A stretch of 10,382 bases of DNA from an uncultured Agathobaculum sp. (GTDB lineage: Bacteria; Bacillota; Clostridia; Oscillospirales; Butyricicoccaceae): NCBI GenBank assembly GCA_944376955.1, contig CALWEB010000092.1:1-10382 (forward strand). Direction: 5' to 3'. Both the position numbers and the translations under genes were made by a program. Shown piece by piece: positions 1-4,255 of the stretch; the first letter of the stretch is position 1; each line of letters starts with the position of its first letter. The notes beneath the pieces are model-generated. The model saw only the letters and a program-made list of their open reading frames with translations, was not told the origin of the DNA and made no database searches.

Positions 1-377
1 TGCTGGACTCTTTTGACCTGCAAACGCCGTGTTTTGGCATGGTGAAGGATGATAAACACCGCACGCGTGCGCTGGTTGCGCCGGACGGGCGTGAGTTTGG
101 TATTTCGGCCACGCCAGCACTGTTTGCGCTGATCGGGCGCATTCAGGAGGAAGTGCACCGGTTTGCGATCGAGTATAACCGCAAGCTGGGGGGCAAAAAA
201 GTGCGCGGCTCAACGCTGGATAAGATCCCCGGGGTGGGGGACAAGCGCCGCACCGAATTGCTGCGGCATTTTGGCAGTATCGAGAACATCCGGCAGGCGA
301 GTGAGCAGGAGTTGGCACGTCTTTTGCCGCGCAATGCTGCGCAGGCAGTATTTGACTATTTCCACAAGGAGGACTGA
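1..377 (+). CDS. uvrC: UvrABC excinuclease subunit C, C-terminal part
   Basis: This is the 3' end of a gene cut by the window start; the first complete codon is at position 3 and about 124 residues are visible. UvrC makes the two incisions beside a DNA lesion during nucleotide excision repair, working with UvrA and UvrB. The early visible part (KDDKHRTRAL, then the REF and F-A-L-I segments) matches the end of the UvrC RNase H-like endonuclease domain, which makes the 5' cut. The tail (LDKIPGVGDKRRTELLRHFG, then S-I-E-N-I and an E-L-A-R-L segment) is the tandem helix-hairpin-helix DNA-binding domain that ends UvrC proteins. The frame is clean to the TGA. An AAGGAGG at 366-372, in the last codons, serves as the ribosome site of rsmD, so the two genes are probably co-translated. 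The identification is secure; the N-terminal GIY-YIG domain lies outside the window. Confidence 0.95.
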   Translation, partial: LDSFDLQTPCFGMVKDDKHRTRALVAPDGREFGISATPALFALIGRIQEEVHRFAIEYNRKLGGKKVRGSTLDKIPGVGDKRRTELLRHFGSIENIRQASEQELARLLPRNAAQAVFDYFHKED

Positions 378-380
378 CCC

Positions 381-968
381 ATGCGTGTGGTATCCGGCAC
401 GGCGCGGGGCTGCAAATTGCAGCCGGTGCCCGGGATGAATACTCGGCCGACGACCGACCGCGTCAAGGAAAATGTGTTCAATCTGATTCAGGATCGGGTG
501 CGCGGCGCGCGGGTGCTCGATTTGTTTGCGGGGACTGGGCAGCTCGGAATCGAGGCGCTGTCCCGCGGGGCGCAGCACTGTGATTTTGTGGAGCATAATA
601 AAACGGCATACAATATCGTGTGTAAAAATGCAGAAGCTGCTCATGTGGCCGACCGCGCGGGGCTGCATCGCACCGAAGCGGAAACATACCTTTCGCGCGC
701 GGAAAAACGGGGGTATGACCTGATTTTTCTCGATCCTCCGTACGGTGGCAGGATTTTGGAAAATGCACTGGCGCACATAGAAACGTTTGACATTCTCTCG
801 GCAAATGGTATAATAATATGCGAAAGTGCCGTAGGGGATCGGTTTGCGCATGGTTTTGAGACCGTGCGCGAGCGCCGCTATGGCGCAACTATGATTACCG
901 TTCTGCGTCTGCGGGACGGCGGAACGGATGAAGGAAATGAGAACTGCGATCTATCCGGGCAGCTTTGA
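381..968 (+). CDS. rsmD: 16S rRNA (guanine(966)-N(2))-methyltransferase RsmD
   Basis: RsmD methylates N2 of G966 of 16S rRNA (E. coli numbering) using S-adenosylmethionine. The 195-residue product is close to the usual family length of about 185. It opens with the family signature (RVVSGTARGCKL, then TRPTTDRVKE at residues 21-30). The SAM-binding loop VLDLFAGTGQLG is at residues 45-56, followed by IEALSRGA, and the catalytic DPPY motif is at 118-121. The ATG sits 3 nt after the uvrC stop, with AAGGAGG 8 nt upstream, so the start is secure. The last 15 or so residues (GGTDEGNENCDLSGQL) run past the normal family end because the frame continues into coaD. Three consecutive AUA isoleucine codons (810-818) fall in an AT-rich patch that also forms a consensus promoter. 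The assignment is firm. Confidence 0.96.
   Translation: MRVVSGTARGCKLQPVPGMNTRPTTDRVKENVFNLIQDRVRGARVLDLFAGTGQLGIEALSRGAQHCDFVEHNKTAYNIVCKNAEAAHVADRAGLHRTEAETYLSRAEKRGYDLIFLDPPYGGRILENALAHIETFDILSANGIIICESAVGDRFAHGFETVRERRYGATMITVLRLRDGGTDEGNENCDLSGQL
787..814 (+). promoter_or_regulatory. Consensus sigma-A promoter inside rsmD, upstream of coaD
   Basis: A perfect -35 box TTGACA (787-792) is followed by a 16-nt spacer and a perfect -10 box TATAAT (809-814). The -10 is preceded by TGG, giving an extended -10. The predicted start of transcription is near 821, about 110 nt before coaD. The -10 is encoded by a run of three AUA codons in a gene that otherwise mostly uses AUU or AUC for isoleucine. 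Both boxes and the spacing come directly from the sequence; activity is inferred. If real, it would supply coaD and the coiled-coil gene independently of uvrC-rsmD. Confidence 0.6.
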
Positions 969-1422
969 CCCGGTCACTTTGGGCCATCTGGATATTATAC
1001 GCCGCGCATCGGTCATGTTTGACAGGCTGATTGTCGCGGTGATGCACAATCAGAACAAGAAACCGATGTTTTCGGTTGAAGAACGCATGGAATTCCTCCG
1101 GCGGACCACGGATGAGCTGCCGAATGTGGAAATTGCATCTTTTGGTGGCCTGCTGGCGGATTATGCCAAGCAGCAGGGCGCTTGCGCGGTGGTCAAGGGC
1201 CTGCGCGCGGTTTCGGACTTTGAATATGAATTTCAGATGGCGCTGGCCAACCGGAAGCTGAACCCGGATCTGGATACGGTATTCCTGATGACGAGCGCGG
1301 AATATATGTACCTGTCCTCCTCGGTGGTGAAGGATATTGCGGTACACGGCGGCAGTGTCGCCGGCTTTGTCCCGGATGGGATTATGCAGGATATTGTGCG
1401 CCGCACAAGAAAGGAAGGCTAA
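937..1422 (+). CDS. coaD: Pantetheine-phosphate adenylyltransferase (phosphopantetheine adenylyltransferase)
   Basis: CoaD transfers AMP from ATP to 4'-phosphopantetheine to make dephospho-CoA, the fourth step of cytosolic coenzyme A synthesis. The nucleotidyltransferase signature YPGSFDPVTLGHLDII is at the N-terminus, with TLGH as the HxGH-like ATP site. The substrate-binding stretch VVKGLRAVSDFEYE lies mid-protein, and YLSSSVVKDI is the second ATP-binding (ISSS-type) motif. I chose the ATG at 937, which gives 161 residues beginning MRTAIYPG as in the family. An in-frame ATG at 928 would add three residues (MKE) and cannot be excluded, since neither has a strong ribosome site at ideal spacing. 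The start lies within rsmD (32 or 41 nt overlap), suggesting translational coupling. The stop is 3 nt before the next gene. Confidence 0.96.
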   Translation: MRTAIYPGSFDPVTLGHLDIIRRASVMFDRLIVAVMHNQNKKPMFSVEERMEFLRRTTDELPNVEIASFGGLLADYAKQQGACAVVKGLRAVSDFEYEFQMALANRKLNPDLDTVFLMTSAEYMYLSSSVVKDIAVHGGSVAGFVPDGIMQDIVRRTRKEG

Positions 1423-1425
1423 ACG

Positions 1426-1881
1426 ATGGCAACTTTGGACGAACTGATCAACAGTATGTACGATATGGTGCAGGATGCCAAGGGAATCCCGCTGGCAGGC
1501 GAAAAGTGCATCATCGAACGTGACCATCTGCTCGATCTGCTCGATGAGCTGCGCGCGACACTGCCGAACGATTTGCAGGCCGCGCAGGATATCGTAGCCA
1601 AGCGTAGCGAGATGCTGGCTTCCGGAAAGCGGGAAGCGGAGGCGATCCGCCGTCAGGCGGAGGAGGATGCCCGCCAGATGGTTTCGGAAACCGAGATTGT
1701 TGTGGCGGCCCGCCGCAAGGCAAAGGAAGTGCAGGGCAACGCAGAAATTCAGGCGCGCGAGTTGCGCCGTGTGGCCAATGAGTATTGCGAAGATACGCTC
1801 AAACGGACGGAGGAAGCGGTCGCGCTTTCGCTGGAAGAGGTGCGAAAGGCGCGTCAGCGATTTAAGAGCATCGCCAAGTGA
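1426..1881 (+). CDS. Coiled-coil protein of unknown function, coaD-associated (often labelled ATPase / V-type subunit H-like)
   Basis: This 151-residue, highly charged protein has no signal peptide, membrane segment or nucleotide-binding motif. Residues 1-50 form a short conserved-looking head (AKGIPLAGEK, then a helical L-L-D-L-L-D-E-L-R segment and TLPNDLQAAQDIV). Residues 55-148 are almost continuous helix rich in Ala, Glu, Arg and Lys with heptad-like spacing, consistent with a long coiled coil. It resembles the stalk subunits of ATP synthases and the DivIVA/GpsB type of scaffold only in composition, so a label such as ATPase would not be justified by any motif here. From memory, clostridial genomes often carry a similar head-plus-coil gene right after coaD. 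The ATG follows coaD by 3 nt with AAGGAAGG (1411-1418) as ribosome site, and the gene ends the operon just before the terminator. Function is unknown. Confidence 0.85.
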   Translation: MATLDELINSMYDMVQDAKGIPLAGEKCIIERDHLLDLLDELRATLPNDLQAAQDIVAKRSEMLASGKREAEAIRRQAEEDARQMVSETEIVVAARRKAKEVQGNAEIQARELRRVANEYCEDTLKRTEEAVALSLEEVRKARQRFKSIAK

Positions 1882-1888
1882 ACAGGAG

Positions 1889-1921
1889 AAAAAACAGCCG
1901 CTGGCAGAGCGGCTGTTTTTT
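1889..1921 (+). terminator. Intrinsic terminator ending the uvrC-rsmD-coaD unit
   Basis: An 8-bp perfect GC-rich stem (1895-1902 with 1908-1915) closes a 5-nt loop (1903-1907). It is flanked by six A before and six T after, so the stem can extend to 14 bp. It lies 7 nt after the stop of the coiled-coil gene. The A and T runs make it potentially bidirectional, though no convergent gene is present here. Confidence 0.93.
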
Positions 1922-2006
1922 ATGCCTGGGCATGACAGCCCCGATTGCACCTTTTCCCACTTTGACCCACGCAGAATCCATAAGGCGGGATGGGTTTCGG
2001 TGCGGA

Positions 2007-2054
2007 GGGGGAAATATCGTTCGGCATGGGCAAAATGGTGGGATTTTCCCCCAC
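2007..2054. repeat. Overlapping, mutually exclusive inverted repeats
   Basis: GGGGGAAA (2007-2014) pairs perfectly with TTTCCCCC (2045-2052). A second, smaller hairpin GTGGG (2038-2042) with CCCAC (2050-2054) uses some of the same right-arm bases, so the two cannot form together. An AGGAGG follows at 2055-2060. No function can be assigned, and no promoter upstream within the gap is evident. Confidence 0.4.
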
Positions 2055-2113
2055 AGGAGGGGCTTGGAAAATAGATTGGCGGCCATCGAACAAGTGTTTG
2101 AAAAATTGCAAAA

Positions 2114-2144
2114 ATCGTCGAAATCACAAACTTATGGCGACGAT
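2114..2144. repeat. 7-bp dyad upstream of the mraZ promoter
   Basis: ATCGTCG (2114-2120) and CGACGAT (2138-2144) form a perfect inverted repeat with a 17-nt AT-rich spacer. Its centre lies about 43 bp upstream of the -35 box. The position would suit a regulator site, but two 7-bp arms this far apart could also arise by chance. Confidence 0.3.
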
Positions 2145-2171
2145 CTTCTGAAAAATATTACGAAAAAAATC

Positions 2172-2200
2172 TTGCAATCTATTAGGCGTCCCGCTATAAT
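2172..2200 (+). promoter_or_regulatory. Sigma-A promoter of the mraZ (dcw) operon
   Basis: TTGCAA (2172-2177) as -35 and a perfect TATAAT (2195-2200) as -10 are separated by exactly 17 nt. The region upstream (2098-2171) is AT-rich, with A tracts that could act as an UP element. Transcription should start near 2207, at the edge of the MraZ-box array. No other good promoter lies between the terminator and mraZ. Confidence 0.85.
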
Positions 2201-2206
2201 GGAAAC

Positions 2207-2236
2207 AAGGTGGTGAGAAGTGGGGCAAAGTGTCAC
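2207..2236 (+). promoter_or_regulatory. Probable MraZ operator: three 10-bp direct repeats
   Basis: Three boxes lie end to end with an exact 10-bp period: AAGGTGGTGA (2207), GAAGTGGGGC (2217) and AAAGTGTCAC (2227). All share the core [A/G]A[A/G]GTG followed by G or T. MraZ proteins are known to bind 10-bp-period direct repeats next to their own promoter (TGGG type in E. coli, AAAGTG[T/G] type in mycoplasmas), and these match the second type. A degenerate fourth copy in phase (AAAGCG, 2247-2252) and an out-of-phase AAAGTG (2253-2258) lie further on. The boxes begin at the predicted transcript start, consistent with autoregulation. Confidence 0.75.
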
Positions 2237-2271
2237 AGATTCCACCAAAGCGAAAGTGTGGTGTGAATCCG

Positions 2272-2691
2272 GTGAAGGGCGAATACAAACATTCCGTTGA
2301 CGCAAAAGGGCGGCTGGCAATGCCGGCCAAATTGCGCGAGGAATTGGGCGAGCACTTCACCGTCACCAAGGGTCTGGACGGTTGCCTTGCGGTTTATCCG
2401 GAAAAGGAATGGGAAGCCTTGGAGGACCGCATCCGCGCGCTGGGCAATGGCGAAAAGGCACGCCGCGTCAAGCGGTATTATTTTGCCAATGCGTTTGATG
2501 CACAGCTGGACGCACAGGGCCGTATCCTCATCCCCGCAAACCTGCGTGAATTTGCCGATCTGCAAAAAGATGTTGTAGTGATCGGCCAGCTCGACCACGC
2601 GGAGATTTGGAACAGCGACAAATGGCGTGCTTACAACGAGGAGATCGATGCGGAAAGCGTTGCCGCCGATGTGGAAGATATGGACTTTTAA
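2272..2691 (+). CDS. mraZ: Transcriptional regulator MraZ
   Basis: MraZ is a DNA-binding protein of the SpoVT/AbrB fold that forms rings and controls the dcw operon of which it is the first gene. The two expected repeats are present: DAKGRLAMPAKLR at residues 10-22 and DAQGRILIPANLR at 80-92, each with the conserved D-x-x-G-R core. The GTG start at 2272 gives 139 residues opening MKGEYKHSVDAKGR, which fits the family start (GEY then H, D, KGR) and the usual length of about 140. GTG at 2263 and GTG at 2230 are in frame and would add 3 or 14 residues. The 2230 start would fall inside the third MraZ box and adds an unconserved leader. A GGTG at 2260-2263 is the only ribosome-site-like sequence at reasonable distance. 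Identity is certain, the start less so. The stop is 21 nt before rsmH. Confidence 0.95.
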   Translation: MKGEYKHSVDAKGRLAMPAKLREELGEHFTVTKGLDGCLAVYPEKEWEALEDRIRALGNGEKARRVKRYYFANAFDAQLDAQGRILIPANLREFADLQKDVVVIGQLDHAEIWNSDKWRAYNEEIDAESVAADVEDMDF

Positions 2692-2712
2692 CCAAACGGG
2701 CAGGAGGCGAGT

Positions 2713-3654
2713 ATGGAATTTCATCATGTATCCATTCTGCTGGAACCATGCCTTGAGGCGCTTCAAATCAAACCGGACGGCGTATATGTCGATGCGACGA
2801 CCGGCGGCGCAGGACATTCGCTCCGCATTGCGGAGCGTTTGCATGATAATGGCCGGTTAATTTGCATTGACCGGGATGATGAGGCGCTGGAAAATGCCAA
2901 AACGCGGCTGCGCGATGTGTGGCAGCGTGTGACGACGGTCAAAAGTGACTTTCGGGAAATCGACCGGGTGCTGGAAACGCTCGGCCTGCCGGGGGCGGAC
3001 GGGATTTTGTTTGATCTCGGTGTGTCCTCGCCGCAGCTGGATCATGCGGAACGCGGCTTTTCCTATATGCAGGATGCGCCGCTCGATATGCGCATGGATC
3101 GGACGCAGAAACTGACCGCCTATGAGGTGGTAAATGATTGGAGCCGGGAGGAAATCCGGCGGATTTTGTTTGAGTACGGCGAAGAACGGTATGCACCGCT
3201 GATTGCTGCGGCAATCGAGCGTGAGCGTGCCAAAAAGCCGATTGAGACCACGCTGGAACTGGTCGATGTGATCAAAAACGCGATGCCGGGCAAGGCAAAA
3301 CGCGAAAAACAGCATCCGGCAAAACGCAGCTTTCAGGCCATTCGTATTGCGGTAAACGATGAGCTTGGGGCGGTACGGGAAGCGATGGACAAAGCGATTG
3401 ATTGCCTCAATCCGGGCGGACGGCTTGCGGTGATCACGTTCCATAGCTTGGAGGACCGGATTGTGAAAGCGGCATTCCAGCAGGCGGCACAGGGTTGTAC
3501 CTGTCCGAAGGATTTCCCGGTTTGTGTTTGCGGTAAAAAGCCGAAGGTTCGGCTGACCCCGCGCAAGCCCATCCTTCCGGACGAAAGAGAGATCGGGGCA
3601 AATCCAAGGGCACGCAGTGCAAAGCTGCGCGTTTGCGAAAAATTAGGAACATAG
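2713..3654 (+). CDS. rsmH: 16S rRNA (cytosine(1402)-N(4))-methyltransferase RsmH
   Basis: RsmH (MraW) methylates N4 of C1402 in the 16S rRNA decoding centre with S-adenosylmethionine. The 313 residues match the family length. Landmarks are HHVSILLEP near the start, the SAM loop VDATTGGAGHS at 26-36, DLGVSSPQLDHAERGFSY at about 101-118, SFQAIRIAVNDEL at 206-218 and VITFHSLEDRIVK at about 240-252. Four cysteines (262, 264, 271, 273) sit in a CTC...CVC pattern near the C-terminus; I recall this from other Firmicutes RsmH proteins, and it may bind a metal. The ATG has AGGAGG at 2702-2707 with 5-nt spacing. The gene is in the standard dcw position between mraZ and ftsL. The assignment is firm. Confidence 0.97.
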   Translation: MEFHHVSILLEPCLEALQIKPDGVYVDATTGGAGHSLRIAERLHDNGRLICIDRDDEALENAKTRLRDVWQRVTTVKSDFREIDRVLETLGLPGADGILFDLGVSSPQLDHAERGFSYMQDAPLDMRMDRTQKLTAYEVVNDWSREEIRRILFEYGEERYAPLIAAAIERERAKKPIETTLELVDVIKNAMPGKAKREKQHPAKRSFQAIRIAVNDELGAVREAMDKAIDCLNPGGRLAVITFHSLEDRIVKAAFQQAAQGCTCPKDFPVCVCGKKPKVRLTPRKPILPDEREIGANPRARSAKLRVCEKLGT

Positions 3655-3678
3655 CAACCGCAGGAGAAAGGAATTGCA

Positions 3679-4164
3679 ATGAGGACTGCCAGCAGGGAAA
3701 GCGTGGCCTACAAAGAATATGAAGAGCGTTTCCCGGCCAAACAGGAGCCGAGGCGGGACTTGCGAGTCGCGCCCACGCCGCGCAGACGGAAAAAAGCGCG
3801 CGTAAGGCCGAGCTTGTTGGGCTGCTTTGCTGTGATGGCAGCTGCTGCAGTATATATTTTGTTTTGCCAGATGCAGCTGACGCAGCTGAGCGCCGAGGTG
3901 GGCGAGCAAAACGATATGCTCAACGAACTGACGGCGGAAAACGTATCACTGACGACCAAACAGGTCAACAGCATTAATCTGGACGAGGTAGAGGAATATG
4001 CGGTGAACAATCTGGGGATGGTCAAGATGGACAACTCCCAGATCGAATATGTGGAGTTGACCAACCCGGACACGGTAACGGTTGCGGACAACGGCGTTTC
4101 GCTGGGATCGCTGTTTGCTGGTTTGGCGCGCAGCTTTTCCGCGATTGTGGAATATATCCGGTAA
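3679..4164 (+). CDS. ftsL: Cell division protein FtsL
   Basis: This 161-residue protein is probably bitopic. It has a basic cytoplasmic N-terminus of about 44 residues (RRRKKARVRP just before the membrane) and one transmembrane helix at about 45-63. A periplasm-side coiled coil covers about 64-95 (Q-L-T-Q-L-S-A-E-V then N-E-L-T-A-E-N). The segment LDEVEEYAVNNLGMVKMD at 101-118 is typical of FtsL/DivIC-type proteins. FtsL forms a complex with DivIC and DivIB that activates septal wall synthesis by FtsW and its PBP partner. Sequence conservation in this family is low, so the call leans on topology plus position between rsmH and the PBP. The C-terminus carries an extra hydrophobic or amphipathic stretch (about 138-160, with SLGSLFAGLARSFSAIV) that I do not recognise from the family. 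The ATG is preceded by AGGAGAAAGGA (3662-3672). Confidence 0.85.
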   Translation: MRTASRESVAYKEYEERFPAKQEPRRDLRVAPTPRRRKKARVRPSLLGCFAVMAAAAVYILFCQMQLTQLSAEVGEQNDMLNELTAENVSLTTKQVNSINLDEVEEYAVNNLGMVKMDNSQIEYVELTNPDTVTVADNGVSLGSLFAGLARSFSAIVEYIR

Positions 4165-4238
4165 GTACATGAATAGGATGCGTACAGGGGAGTGAGAGGT
4201 GGAAACTTCTGACTCCTTACGCTTTTTAATGGGATCAC

Positions 4239-4249
4239 GGAGGAAAGGA
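4239..4249 (+). promoter_or_regulatory. Ribosome binding site that fixes the PBP start
   Basis: GGAGG (4239-4243) and AAGGA (4245-4249) lie 12 and 6 nt before the ATG at 4256. The second has ideal spacing, which supports 4256 over the upstream in-frame GTG (4199) and ATG (4229). The rest of the 91-nt gap after ftsL shows no convincing promoter or terminator. Confidence 0.7.
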
Positions 4250-4255
4250 ATACAC

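Larger units (their letters stand above)
1922..2171. other. Intergenic region between the terminator and the mraZ promoter
   Basis: About 250 nt without a convincing gene. The first part (1922-2065) is GC-rich, with runs of G and C and several inverted repeats. The second part (2066-2171) is AT-rich, as expected upstream of a strong promoter. I see no promoter-like pair in the GC-rich part. A weak open frame starting at TTG 2064 runs to TGA 2216, but it crosses the mraZ promoter and lacks a well-spaced ribosome site. No tRNA or recognisable riboswitch was seen. Confidence 0.7.

Noticed and set aside
895..2127. 410-codon open frame on the minus strand opposite coaD and the coiled-coil gene
   Set aside because: It crosses the terminator and lies opposite clearly coding genes. 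The translation is rich in His, Arg and Cys, with no recognisable domain, typical of antisense shadow frames in GC-rich DNA.
4169..4195. Eight-codon open frame in the ftsL-PBP gap as a leader peptide
   Set aside because: Too short to separate from chance, with no ribosome site and no linked attenuator hairpin.
4199..4255. Upstream GTG (4199) or ATG (4229) as start of the PBP
   Set aside because: The added N-terminal residues do not look like a PBP start, while ATG 4256 has AAGGA 6 nt upstream and begins like SpoVD/PBP2B proteins.
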